NCBI GenBank assembly: GCA_016213595.1
Contig: JACRAA010000223.1
Span: 1-10,016 of the forward strand
Direction of reading: 5' to 3'
DNA length: 10,016 bases
DNA from: Actinomycetota bacterium
GTDB lineage: Bacteria; Actinomycetota; Actinomycetes; Propionibacteriales; Propionibacteriaceae
Shown here: positions 1 through 6,975 of the stretch, piece after piece
How positions within the stretch are numbered: the first letter of the stretch is position 1
How the letters are laid out: each line of letters opens with the position of its first letter
The notes under the pieces: model-generated
Told to the model about the DNA's origin: nothing
Seen by the model: only the letters and a program-made list of their open reading frames with translations
The model's database searches: none
Made by a program: the position numbers and the translations under genes

Positions 1-20
1 ATCGCTCTACACTTTGTGCG

Positions 21-36
21 GGTCAATCTATTGACC
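21..36. promoter_or_regulatory. Operator-like inverted repeat, GGTCAATCTATTGACC
   Basis: Two perfect 7-bp arms (GGTCAAT and ATTGACC) are separated by 2 bp, in an A+T-rich pocket of a G+C-rich window. Weaker nested complementarity flanks it (CGCTC at 3–7 with GAGCG at 42–46). The size and symmetry suit a dimeric repressor or activator site, but no cognate regulator or adjoining gene is visible here. I could not place a convincing -35/-10 pair around it on either strand. Confidence 0.35.
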
Positions 37-90
37 ATGTGGAGCGTTCTACAAGAGGGTCCGGGGAATGCCCTATAACGATTCAGTAAC

Positions 91-113
91 GGGAACGGGT
101 CTCCCGCGTTCCC
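91..113. terminator. Possible hairpin terminator without a T-tract
   Basis: GGGAACG (91–97) pairs perfectly with CGTTCCC (107–113) around a 9-nt loop, and an inner GGG/CCC can extend the stem in an alternative fold. No run of T follows on either strand, so it is not a textbook intrinsic terminator. In high-G+C actinomycetes, stems without U-tracts are common at transcript ends. It lies about 245 bp beyond the end of pth, so any termination role for that transcript is speculative. Confidence 0.25.
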
Positions 114-246
114 TGGCTGAGGGGCCTAGGGCTGCACCGATCACTGCCGGGACGACGAGAGGTCAGTTGGTGCAGCGACGCGCCGGAGTGGCCGGGCGTG
201 TCGTGGCCTCTCGAGGGGGGACGGAGCCGAAGAGGGGCCGGGCGTT

Positions 247-351
247 CTCGTCGAGAGGGACCTCGGCCTCGTCGAGACGGACCTCAGCCTCGTCGAGACG
301 GACCTCAGCCTCGTCGAGACGGACCTCAGACCGGTCGAGACGGACGTCAGC
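247..351. repeat. Five tandem 21-bp repeats beyond the 3' end of pth
   Basis: Units start at 247, 268, 289, 310 and 331. The core of each is TCGAGACGGACCTCAG, preceded by CTCG. Units 2 and 3 are identical, unit 4 differs from them at its last base (A), and units 1 and 5 have several substitutions, as expected if the array grew from the middle. The array stops 6 bp before the pth stop codon. The 21-bp period keeps frame in all six frames, which creates false open frames rich in Ser/Arg/Asp. Each unit contains the near-palindrome CTCGTCGAG. Function is unknown; it may be a simple variable-number tandem repeat. Confidence 0.9.
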
Positions 352-357
352 GGGGAG

Positions 358-954
358 TCAGGAGTTGTACTTCTGCTGGGTCTCGTCGAGCCCGTACCGG
401 ACTAGGCATTCGACCGCGTCCGCAGCGCGGCCCACCTCGACGGCCACGTCCTCGGCGAGCGCCTTGGGGAAGTCGGAGAGTACGAAGTCCGCCGGGTCCT
501 GCCGGCCGGGGGGACGACCGACACCCCAACGGACGCGGTAGAAGTCCCCGGTTCCGAGGGCGCTCCGGATCGACTTCAGCCCGTTGTGGCCGTTGTCGCC
601 GCCGCCCAGCTTGGTCCGGATGTGGCCGAAGTCGATGTCCAGCTCGTCGTGGACGACGACGAGGTGGTCGGGCGTGATCTTGTAGTGCGCGAGGAGCTTG
701 GCGACCGGGCCCCCCGACTCGTTCATGTACGTGCGGGTCGTGGCCAGCACGGCCTTCTCGGTATCGGCCCCGATGCCGCCGACACCGTCCGCCCCGATCC
801 GTACGTCCGCGGTGTTCGCACGCTGCAGGGGATGCGACGCGAGCGTCACACGGCCACGGCGGGCCAGCTCCGCCACGACCATCGCGCCGACGTTGTGGCG
901 GTGGGACGCGTAAGTGGGGCCCGGATTCCCGAGCCCCACCACGAGCCATGCCAT
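358..954 (-). CDS. pth: Peptidyl-tRNA hydrolase
   Basis: This 198-residue cytosolic enzyme cleaves the ester bond of peptidyl-tRNAs that drop off ribosomes, freeing the tRNA for reuse. The family's hallmarks are all present: GLGNPG at 7–12 with Asn10, the catalytic His20 in HRHNVG, Asn78 in YMNESG, Asp103 in VVHDELD, and Asn124 in the GHNGLKS loop. The length is normal for bacterial Pth. The ATG at 954 starts 9 bp after the rplY stop. A GAGGAG-like stretch lies inside the rplY end, rather far upstream, so translation is probably coupled to rplY. The rplY–pth pair is conserved across actinomycetes. A second ATG 5 bp inside (949) is out of frame and gives no sensible protein. Identification is very secure. 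Confidence 0.97.
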   Translation of the reverse strand: MAWLVVGLGNPGPTYASHRHNVGAMVVAELARRGRVTLASHPLQRANTADVRIGADGVGGIGADTEKAVLATTRTYMNESGGPVAKLLAHYKITPDHLVVVHDELDIDFGHIRTKLGGGDNGHNGLKSIRSALGTGDFYRVRWGVGRPPGRQDPADFVLSDFPKALAEDVAVEVGRAADAVECLVRYGLDETQQKYNS

Positions 955-963
955 GGGCAGTGC

Positions 964-1599
964 CTACTCCTCGTCGGAGGCTGCCGGCTGCGTCTGCGGC
1001 GCGGAGGCCTCGCCGGCGCCGCCACTGGCCGCCTCGAGCTCGGCGTCGAGGGACGCCTGCGACGGGGTCGCGTGCGCGGACAGGATGAGGTCGTCGGGCT
1101 CGCCGTGGAACACCGCGCCGGTGGGCAGGGTGAGGTCCTTGGCGGCCAGGTTGTGGCCCACCTCGAGGCCGGTCACGTCGATCTCGACGTGCTCGGGGAT
1201 GTGGGTGGCCTCGACCTCGAGCGTGATCGTGTTCTGGTCCATGACGACCATGACGTCGGCCGAGTGCTCGCCGACGAGGAGCAGCGGCACCTGGACCATG
1301 ACCCTCTCGCCCTGGCGCACGACGACGAGGTCGACGTGCTCGATGAACCCGGTGACGGGGTCCTTCTGGACCTGCTTCGGCAGCGCGAGCTGCTTCCCGC
1401 CCTCAAGGTCGATCTCGAGCAGCACGTTCGCGACGCGCAGCGCGAGGAGAGTCTCGTGGCCCGGCAGGCTGATGTGGACGGGCTCGGTGCCATGTCCGTA
1501 CAGCACGGCGGGCACCTGGTGGGCGCGGCGCAGCCGACGGGCCGCACCCTTGCCGAACTCGGAGCGCGGCGTGGCGCTCAGCGTGACCTGGTCGGCCAT
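964..1599 (-). CDS. rplY: 50S ribosomal protein L25, long CTC form
   Basis: The 211-residue product begins MADQVTLSATPRSEFGKGAA and contains the N-terminal L25 domain (about residues 1–95, with VPAVLYGHG near 29–37), which binds 5S rRNA. A C-terminal TL5/CTC beta domain follows (about 100–185, containing HIPEHVEIDVTGLEVG). The protein ends in a disordered, Ala/Glu/Ser-rich tail of about 30 residues ending in DEE, as in many actinobacterial members. I chose the ATG at 1599 because AGGAG lies 7 bp upstream; an in-frame start at 1614 would add five residues containing that Shine–Dalgarno sequence. It is the first gene of a two-gene unit with pth. The family is also called general stress protein Ctc. 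Confidence 0.96.
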   Translation of the reverse strand: MADQVTLSATPRSEFGKGAARRLRRAHQVPAVLYGHGTEPVHISLPGHETLLALRVANVLLEIDLEGGKQLALPKQVQKDPVTGFIEHVDLVVVRQGERVMVQVPLLLVGEHSADVMVVMDQNTITLEVEATHIPEHVEIDVTGLEVGHNLAAKDLTLPTGAVFHGEPDDLILSAHATPSQASLDAELEAASGGAGEASAPQTQPAASDEE

Positions 1600-1725
1600 G
1601 GTGGTTCTCCTCAACCTCGTGTGTCAGTGCGGCCGTACGCCGCGGGGGAGCTCGTCCGAGGGAGGACCTTGTCGATCACGGGAGCCCGGAAGGAACGGGC
1701 CGCCCCTCGCCGAGGCAACCCACAC

Positions 1726-1731
1726 AGGCTA
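1726..1731 (-). promoter_or_regulatory. Candidate -10 box of the rplY–pth transcript
   Basis: On the minus strand TAGCCT fits the TANNNT consensus of the main actinobacterial sigma factor and lies about 127 bp before the rplY ATG. A weak TTCCCG could serve as -35 with an 18-bp spacer. This implies an untranslated leader of roughly 120 nt, in the 231-bp gap (1600–1830) that otherwise holds nothing I recognise. The assignment rests on the -10 box alone. Confidence 0.35.
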
Positions 1732-1830
1732 CCGGATGAGCCCGGTCGGCGGGAAACCGGTGTCGAGTCGCCAGGACGCGCGCGGGCGAGGCCTCATTCG
1801 GCTCAGGACCGGCATCTGGACTCGCAGCCG

Positions 1831-3546
1831 CTACCGGAAGTCCTTGTCGTGGAACTGGCCGTCCCCGTCGACCTCGGCCACTCGGGCGGCCTCCCGCTCG
1901 CGCAGCTCGACCCGTCGGATCTTGCCCGAGATCGTCTTCGGCAGCTCGCCCACGAACTCGATGATGCGGACCCGCTGGTAGGCGCTGAGCCGGTCGCGCG
2001 CGTGCTCGAAGATCGCCTTCGCCGCGTCCTGCGGGTTCGCTGCGATGTCGTGGGCCAGCATGACGAACGCCTTCGGCACGGCGAGACGTACGGGGTCGGG
2101 GCTGGGGACGATCGCGACCTCGGTCACAAAGGGATGCTCGAGCAGGATCGACTCCAGCTCGAACGGGGAGATCTTGTAGTCGGAGGCCTTGAAGACGTCG
2201 TCGGAACGGCCGACGTACGTGAGGTAGCCGTCCGCGTCGCGGGACGCGATGTCGCCCGTGTGGTAGTAGCCGTTGCGGCAGGCCTCGGCCGTCATGCCCG
2301 GATCCCCGTCGTACGAGTCCATCAGTCCGAGGATCCGCTGCGACAGGTCGAGACAGATCTCACCCTCGTCGTCGCTCGGCTCTCCCGTGACGGGGTCGAG
2401 CAGCACCACGGGATAGCCCGGCATGGGGCGCCCCAGCGAGCCGTCCTTGACGAGCTGGCCAGGCGAGTTCCCGATGCTGCAGGTCATCTCGGTCTGGCCG
2501 AACCCGTCCCGGATGGTCTGCCCCCAGGCATCCCTGACCCGGCTGATGACCTCCGGGTTCAGCGGCTCGCCCGCGCCGACGAGCTCGCGCGGCGGCTTCC
2601 GGAGCTGGGTGAGGTCGGCCTGGATGAGCATGCGCCACACCGTGGGAGGGGCGCAGAAGCTCGTCACGTCGTTGGCGTCCATGACCTGCATCAGCGCTGA
2701 GGCGTCGAAGCGCTCGTAGTTGACGACGAACACGGTGGCCTGCGCGAGGAAGGGGGAGAAGAAGTTGCTCCAGGCGTGCTTGCCCCAGCCCGCGGAGGAG
2801 ATGTTGAGGTGGACGTCACCCGGACGGACCCCCAACCACCACATCGTCGACAGGTGACCGACGGGGTACGAGACGTGGGTGTGCCGGACGAGCTTGGGCC
2901 GGGACGTGGTGCCGGACGTGAAGTACAGCAGGCTCAGGTCGGAGGCCTTCGTGGGGGCGCTTGGCCGGTACGCGGTCGGCGCCTTCTCCGACTCCGCGAA
3001 CGAGAGCCATCCGGCGACCGGCTCCCCGACCCCGATGCGCAGGATCGACCTCGGAAGCTCGTCGACCCGGGCCCGCAGCGCGGAGGGGGCGACAACCGCC
3101 TTCGCGTGGCCGCGCTCGACCCGGAACCCGAGGTCGGCGGCGCTCAGCAGCGTCGAGGTGGGGACCGCGACGGCGCGGATCTTGAGCAGCGCGAGCAGCA
3201 GCTCCCACAGCTCGATGGTGTTGTTGAGCATGACGATGACGCGGTCACCCGCGCAGAGGCCGATGCTGCGCAGCCAGCGAGCGACCTGGTCCGACCGCGC
3301 GGACAGCTGTGCGTACGTCCAGGAGGACGCCACCTGGTCCGCCGAGACGATCGTCACTGCGTTCCGGCCCGGATGCTCCCCCGCGACGACGTCGAACCAC
3401 TCGGTCGCGAAGTTGAACTCCTCGAGCTCGGGCCAGCGGAAGCCGGCAACGGCGCCCTCGTAGTCCACCGAGTGCGCCATGAGGAAGTCCCGCGCCTCAC
3501 GGACGGCGGCGGTCGCAGCCGTCGGCGGTCGAGGTGTGAAGGTCAT
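1831..3546 (-). CDS. Acyl-CoA synthetase, AMP-forming (medium-chain type)
   Basis: This 571-residue member of the ANL adenylate-forming superfamily activates a carboxylic acid with ATP and transfers it to CoA. Core motifs are in order: the phosphate loop FTSGTTSRPK (about 209–218), the A5 motif DGFGQTE (347–353), YHTGD (428–432), GRSDDVFK (446–453), and the C-terminal PKTISGKIRR (536–545) with the adenylation lysine at about 542. The overall pattern, including HTHVSYPVGHLSTMWWLG, most resembles medium-chain acyl-CoA synthetases, but the acid cannot be named from sequence. The ATG at 3546 has AAGGAG 7 bp upstream; a GTG at 3564 would include that site and is less likely. The gene sits between rplY and prs, where mycobacteria have lpqT, and is divergent from lysE. 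Confidence 0.9.
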   Translation of the reverse strand: MTFTPRPPTAATAAVREARDFLMAHSVDYEGAVAGFRWPELEEFNFATEWFDVVAGEHPGRNAVTIVSADQVASSWTYAQLSARSDQVARWLRSIGLCAGDRVIVMLNNTIELWELLLALLKIRAVAVPTSTLLSAADLGFRVERGHAKAVVAPSALRARVDELPRSILRIGVGEPVAGWLSFAESEKAPTAYRPSAPTKASDLSLLYFTSGTTSRPKLVRHTHVSYPVGHLSTMWWLGVRPGDVHLNISSAGWGKHAWSNFFSPFLAQATVFVVNYERFDASALMQVMDANDVTSFCAPPTVWRMLIQADLTQLRKPPRELVGAGEPLNPEVISRVRDAWGQTIRDGFGQTEMTCSIGNSPGQLVKDGSLGRPMPGYPVVLLDPVTGEPSDDEGEICLDLSQRILGLMDSYDGDPGMTAEACRNGYYHTGDIASRDADGYLTYVGRSDDVFKASDYKISPFELESILLEHPFVTEVAIVPSPDPVRLAVPKAFVMLAHDIAANPQDAAKAIFEHARDRLSAYQRVRIIEFVGELPKTISGKIRRVELREREAARVAEVDGDGQFHDKDFR

Positions 3547-3572
3547 GGGCGAACTCCTTGCCACGTCCGTAA

Positions 3573-3591
3573 GCTACGGTCTCGTAGCCTA
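3573..3591. promoter_or_regulatory. Inverted repeat overlapping a candidate -10 box
   Basis: GCTACG (3573–3578) and CGTAGC (3583–3588) form a perfect 6-bp inverted repeat around GTCT. On the minus strand it overlaps TAGGCT (3591–3586), a plausible -10 box for the acyl-CoA synthetase, placing the symmetric site across the transcription start. A plus-strand TAGCCT (3585–3590) could equally serve lysE. No good -35 was found for either. The position in a divergent gap suggests a repressor operator that could control one or both genes; the regulator is unknown. Confidence 0.4.
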
Positions 3592-3691
3592 GACCTGGCC
3601 CTGAGGACGGAAGAGGCCGACGTGGGCTCATCAGGCGACGGGCCGGGGGCCGAGTTGGCGAGCACACGCCGCAGCCGCTAGGCAGTACCTC

Positions 3692-4291
3692 GTGCTGACC
3701 GCCTACCTGACCGGCCTGGTGACCGGGCTGTCCCTCATCGTGGCGATCGGTGCACAGAACGCGTACGTCCTGCGCCAAGGGCTGCGGCGCGAGCACGTGG
3801 GCATCGTCGTCGCGATCTGCGCGGTGAGCGACCTGCTGCTCATCGCCGCGGGCACGCTGGGCATCGGGGCTCTCGTCCGGTACGTGCCGTGGCTGCTCGT
3901 CGCGCTCACGTGGGGCGGCGTGGCGTACCTGCTCTGGTTCGCGTACAGGTCGTTCCGTTCCGCCCGGCATCCCGCAGTGCTCGCGTCGAGCGCGGCCGCG
4001 GCACGCTCGTCGGTCGTGGCGACCGCACTGGCCCTCACCTATCTCAACCCGCACGTCTACCTGGACACCGTGGTCATGCTCGGCACGCTGGCGACGCAGC
4101 AGGACGCGGGACCCTGGGTGTTCGCCGCCGGCGCCGGAACCGGCAGCCTCGTCTGGTTCACCGTGCTGGGGTTCGGGGCTCGCGCCCTGTCGAGGCCGCT
4201 CGGCCGGCCAAGGACCTGGCGGGTGGTCGACGTCCTCGTGGGCCTGACCATGCTGGCGGTCGCGCTCCGGCTGGCGCTCGACGCGCTCTAG
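3692..4291 (+). CDS. LysE-family amino-acid exporter (LysE/ArgO type)
   Basis: This 199-residue inner-membrane protein belongs to the LysE/ArgO translocator family, which exports basic or other amino acids using ion gradients. The signature IVAIGAQNAYVLRQGL (16–31) follows the first membrane span, and the second conserved motif YLNPHVYLDTVVMLG (117–131) opens the C-terminal half. About six hydrophobic segments are visible (roughly 1–25, 36–60, 66–86, 106–131, 140–160, 176–198). Length is typical. The start is the GTG at 3692; the Shine–Dalgarno match is weak (AGG about 9 bp upstream), but no better in-frame start exists. Unlike the classical lysE locus, no LysR-type activator (LysG/ArgP) lies beside it. 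Family is secure; the substrate (Lys, Arg or another) is not. Confidence 0.9.
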   Translation: MLTAYLTGLVTGLSLIVAIGAQNAYVLRQGLRREHVGIVVAICAVSDLLLIAAGTLGIGALVRYVPWLLVALTWGGVAYLLWFAYRSFRSARHPAVLASSAAAARSSVVATALALTYLNPHVYLDTVVMLGTLATQQDAGPWVFAAGAGTGSLVWFTVLGFGARALSRPLGRPRTWRVVDVLVGLTMLAVALRLALDAL

Positions 4292-4311
4292 GCCGAGGCC
4301 CCCGAGTCACT

Positions 4312-4399
4312 GGTTCACCATGTTATGTGTGCGAGTAGGACGTTCTCATGGCAGATCTGCCATGAGAACGTCCTACTCGCCTGGTTAACATGGTGAACC
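4312..4399. repeat. 88-bp near-perfect palindrome between convergent genes
   Basis: The central 50 bp (4331–4380) are a perfect palindrome centred on AGATCT, so all 25 bp of each arm match. After a symmetric 5+5 bp mismatch (TGTGT at 4326–4330, CTGGT at 4381–4385), a further perfect 14-bp arm pair follows: GGTTCACCATGTTA (4312–4325) and TAACATGGTGAACC (4386–4399). Both pairs share one centre, so the element is one designed-looking hairpin of 39 matched pairs plus the internal loop. It lies 20 bp after lysE and 128 bp after the prs end, the position of a bidirectional terminator, but no T-tract follows on either strand. It could instead be a mobile palindromic unit or a protein-binding/cruciform site. 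It is visibly less G+C-rich than its surroundings. Confidence 0.95.
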
Positions 4400-4403
4400 G
4401 AGC

Positions 4404-4439
4404 GGCAGCAGAGGGACGAACGCCAGCAGAGGGATGAGG
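4404..4439. repeat. Two tandem 18-bp direct repeats
   Basis: Units 4404–4421 and 4422–4439 share CAGCAGAGGGA at their core and match at 14 of 18 positions. They begin five bases after the right end of the large palindrome, in the region transcribed as the prs 3' trailer. No function is evident. Confidence 0.7.
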
Positions 4440-4465
4440 TACGTCCCGAGTGAGGCCGGAGCTGA

Positions 4466-4525
4466 GGCGCAGGCGGATGCTCCTGACGGTCCGCTGGCGC
4501 AGGCGGATCCTCCTGTGGTCGGCTG
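4466..4525. repeat. Two tandem 30-bp direct repeats after prs
   Basis: GGCGCAGGCGGATGCTCCTG (4466–4485) recurs at 4496–4515 with a single substitution, and the remaining ~10 bp of each unit are related (CGGTCCGCTG and TGGTCGGCTG). The second copy ends 1 bp before the prs stop codon (complement of 4527–4529). This array, the 18-bp repeats and the palindrome fill most of the 235-bp gap between the lysE and prs ends. Confidence 0.85.
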
Positions 4526-4526
4526 G

Positions 4527-5504
4527 TCAGCCTTCGTTCATGAGGCTCGTCACGGAGCCCTCGGTGAAGACCTCCTTGATCGCCTTCGCGATGAGCGGGG
4601 CGATCGAGAGGACGGTGAGGCACTCGATGTCCACGTGCGGGTCGATGGGAAGCGTGTTGGTGACGATGACCTCGGTGAACGCCGAGCGGTTGAGCCGGTC
4701 AGCGGCGGGGCCGGACAGGACCGCGTGGGTGGCCGCCGCGATGACGGCCTTCGCGCCGCGGGCCATGAGCGCGTCCGCGGCCAGGCAGATCGTGCCGGCC
4801 GTGTCGATCATGTCGTCGACGAGGAGACAGACGCGGCCCTCGACCTCTCCCACCACCTCGTGGACGGCGACGGTGTTCGCGACGTTGGGGTCGCGACGCT
4901 TGTGGATGATCGCCAGCGGGCAGCCGAGCTTGTCGGTCCACATGTCCGCCATCCGCACCCGTCCGGCGTCCGGCGAGACGACGACGAGGTCCTCCTCGCC
5001 GTACTTCGCGGCGACGTACTCACTGAGCAGCGGCATAGCGTGCAGGTGGTCGACGGGACCGTTGAAGAAGCCCTGAATCTGCGCGGCGTGGAGGTCGACC
5101 GACATGATCCGGGTGGCGCCGGCCGCCGCGTACAGGTCGGCCATGAGCCGCGCCGAGATCGGCTCCCGGCCGGCGTGCTTCTTGTCCTGACGGGCGTACG
5201 GGTAGAACGGTGACACCACGGTGATGCGCTTGGCCGAGGCCCGCTTCAGGGCGTCGACCATGATCAGCTGCTCCATCATCCACTCGTTGACGGGCGCGTG
5301 GTGGGACTGGATGACGAAGGCGTCGGACCCGCGGACCGACTCCTCGAACCGTACGTAAATCTCGGAGTTCGCGTAGGTGACGGCCCGCATGGGGACCAGG
5401 TCGACGTCGAGGATCGCAGCGACTTCGTTCGCGAGGGCGGGATGTGACCGGCCGGCGAACAGCATGAGCCGCTTCTGGTCCTTCTTCGTCAGACCGGTGC
5501 TCAC
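4527..5504 (-). CDS. prs: Ribose-phosphate pyrophosphokinase (PRPP synthetase)
   Basis: The 325-residue cytosolic enzyme transfers pyrophosphate from ATP to ribose 5-phosphate, making PRPP for purine, pyrimidine, histidine, tryptophan and, in actinomycetes, arabinan precursor synthesis. Visible hallmarks are the flexible ATP loop YPYARQDKKH (101–110), the metal-binding VDLHAAQIQGFF (136–147), the catalytic-loop lysine in HKRR (201–204), and the PRPP-binding loop CLLVDDMIDTAGT (226–238) with Asp230, Asp231 and Asp234. Length matches class I bacterial enzymes. It starts with GTG at 5504, and that codon overlaps the glmU stop in a 4-bp GTGA, so the two are translationally coupled. The Shine–Dalgarno sequence is weak (GAAGG a little far upstream), which agrees with coupling. 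glmU–prs is a conserved actinobacterial pair. Confidence 0.97.
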   Translation of the reverse strand: MSTGLTKKDQKRLMLFAGRSHPALANEVAAILDVDLVPMRAVTYANSEIYVRFEESVRGSDAFVIQSHHAPVNEWMMEQLIMVDALKRASAKRITVVSPFYPYARQDKKHAGREPISARLMADLYAAAGATRIMSVDLHAAQIQGFFNGPVDHLHAMPLLSEYVAAKYGEEDLVVVSPDAGRVRMADMWTDKLGCPLAIIHKRRDPNVANTVAVHEVVGEVEGRVCLLVDDMIDTAGTICLAADALMARGAKAVIAAATHAVLSGPAADRLNRSAFTEVIVTNTLPIDPHVDIECLTVLSIAPLIAKAIKEVFTEGSVTSLMNEG

Positions 5505-6949
5505 TCCTGGTCGCCCTTCTCCGCCCTGACGGCCTCTTCTGCTGCCTGTTGGGTCTTCGAACCCGGCCGTCGGGAGGCGACCCAGCCTTCGATGTTGCGC
5601 TGCCTCGACCTCGCGATCGCGAGCTCGCCGGGTCCCACGTCCTCCGTGACCGCGGAGCCCGCCGCGACGTACGCGCCGTCCGCGATCGTCACCGGAGCCA
5701 CGAGTACGGAGTTGGACCCCACGAACGAGGCCTTGCCCACCGTGGTCCGGCTCTTGGTGACGCCGTCGTAGTTGGCGAAGATCGTCCCGGCGCCGATGTT
5801 CGCCCCGTCGCCCACCTCGGCATCGCCGCAGTAGGTCAGGTGCGGCACCTTCGCCCCGTCGCCGATCACGGCGTTCTTCGCCTCGACGAACGCGCCGATC
5901 TTGCCCTTGGCTCCCAGCCGGGTCCCCGGACGCAGGTACGAGAACGGGCCGACCTCAGCGCCGTCCCCGATCACCGCGAGCGTCGCGTGGCACTTGACGA
6001 GGTGAGCGCCTTCGCCCACCTCGACGTCGGTCAGCATCACGTCCGGGCCGATCGTCGCGCCCTGCGCCACCGAGGTCGCGCCGCGCAGGATGGTGTTGGG
6101 GAGCAGGGTCACGTCCTCGGCGAGGTCGACCGTGTCGGCCACCCAGGTCGTCTCGGGGTCCAGCACGGTGACGCCGTCCCGCATCCAGCGCACCAGGATG
6201 CGCCGGTTGAGCTCCTTGGACAGCGACGCGAGCTGGACACGGTCGTTGACGCCCTGGGTCTGCCAGGGGTCGTCGATGAGGTGGGCGCCGACCGTACGGC
6301 CGAGTCTGTTCGCGTGGGCGATGACGTCCGTCAGGTACATCTCGCCCTGGGCGTTGTCCGTACGCAGCTCCGCCAGCCCGTCCCGCAGGGTCTCGGCGTC
6401 GAAGACGTAGATCCCGGAGTTGATCTCCCGTACGTCGCGCTCCTCGTCGGAGGCGTCCTTCTCCTCGACCACCCGGCTGACCTGGCCGTGCTCGCGCACG
6501 ACCCGTCCGTACCCCGTCGGTACGTCGACGACCGAGGTGAGCAGCGTGACGGCGTTCGCGGCGGCGCGGTGCTCGGCGACGAGGCCGGCCAGCGTCTCCC
6601 CGGTGAGCAGCGGGACGTCCCCGTACGTCACGACGACCTCCGAGGGCAGCTCGACGAGGGCGTCCAGCCCGACCCGTACGGCGTGGCCGGTCCCCAGCTG
6701 GGGCTCCTGCACGGCCTGGACGGCGTACGGGGCGATCTCGGCAAGGTGCTCGGAGACCTGCTCCCGCTCGTGGCCGACGACGACGACCAGGTGGTCGGGC
6801 TCGAGGGAGGTCGCTGCGGTGATCGCGTACGACAGCATCGAACGGCCGCACAGCTCGTGGAGGAGCTTGGAGCGTCTCGACTTCATCCGGGTGCCGCCAC
6901 CGGCTGCGAGAACCACGACGGCCGTCACGCCGGCTGCTGCCTGGGACAC
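5501..6949 (-). CDS. glmU: Bifunctional GlcNAc-1-P uridyltransferase / GlcN-1-P acetyltransferase
   Basis: This 482-residue enzyme acetylates glucosamine 1-phosphate and couples the product to UTP, giving UDP-GlcNAc for peptidoglycan. The N-terminal nucleotidyltransferase domain shows LAAGGGTRM (14–22), QLGTGHA (84–90), YGDVPLL with Asp111, NSG at 177–179 and Asn235. The left-handed beta-helix acetyltransferase domain (about 265–460) has hexapeptide repeats and the catalytic His370 in KVPHLTY, followed by ANYDG at 392–396. A hydrophilic, charged tail of about 25 residues ends the protein. I chose the GTG at 6949 because AAGGA precedes it by 6 bp; an in-frame ATG at 7048 would read through the tRNA-Gln gene and cannot be real. 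It overlaps prs by 4 bp. All catalytic residues are intact. Confidence 0.96.
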   Translation of the reverse strand: MSQAAAGVTAVVVLAAGGGTRMKSRRSKLLHELCGRSMLSYAITAATSLEPDHLVVVVGHEREQVSEHLAEIAPYAVQAVQEPQLGTGHAVRVGLDALVELPSEVVVTYGDVPLLTGETLAGLVAEHRAAANAVTLLTSVVDVPTGYGRVVREHGQVSRVVEEKDASDEERDVREINSGIYVFDAETLRDGLAELRTDNAQGEMYLTDVIAHANRLGRTVGAHLIDDPWQTQGVNDRVQLASLSKELNRRILVRWMRDGVTVLDPETTWVADTVDLAEDVTLLPNTILRGATSVAQGATIGPDVMLTDVEVGEGAHLVKCHATLAVIGDGAEVGPFSYLRPGTRLGAKGKIGAFVEAKNAVIGDGAKVPHLTYCGDAEVGDGANIGAGTIFANYDGVTKSRTTVGKASFVGSNSVLVAPVTIADGAYVAAGSAVTEDVGPGELAIARSRQRNIEGWVASRRPGSKTQQAAEEAVRAEKGDQE

Positions 6950-6975
6950 GCGCGCTCCTTCGCTCTCGGCTCTCG

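Larger units (their letters stand above)
1..357. other. Non-coding left edge, 357 bp without a credible gene
   Basis: No open frame here looks like a real protein. The plus-strand frame beginning at 68 reads through the tandem repeats as low-complexity Ser/Arg and then runs antisense through pth. The first ~60 bp are clearly more A+T-rich than the rest of the window and contain an inverted repeat (21–36). A hairpin (91–113) and a five-unit tandem repeat (247–351) follow. The stretch is the region downstream of the rplY–pth transcript and probably upstream of a gene lying beyond the left edge; that second point is inference. Confidence 0.7.

Noticed and set aside
1..38. Partial minus-strand gene starting at the ATG at 38
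   Set aside because: Only about 12 codons are visible, with no ribosome binding site, and the ATG abuts the inverted repeat.
247..351. CRISPR array
   Set aside because: The 21-bp units are contiguous with no unique spacers, and no cas genes are in view.
68..541. Ser/Arg-repeat protein encoded by the 21-bp array
   Set aside because: The repeat length is a multiple of three, so every frame stays open. The frame then continues antisense into pth and has no ribosome binding site.
1731..1746. ACCGG-N6-CCGGT inverted repeat by the rplY promoter
   Set aside because: Five-bp G+C arms occur by chance often at this base composition.
586..2700. 704-codon plus-strand open frame
   Set aside because: It is antisense to the end of pth's coding strand, all of rplY and half of the acyl-CoA synthetase, all with full family motifs. 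The translation is Val/Asp/Arg/Leu-rich without domains, as expected for a mirror frame in G+C-rich genes.
4312..4399. Insertion sequence or transposon end
   Set aside because: No transposase, no second copy in the window and no clear target-site duplication flank it, so it is listed only as a palindrome.
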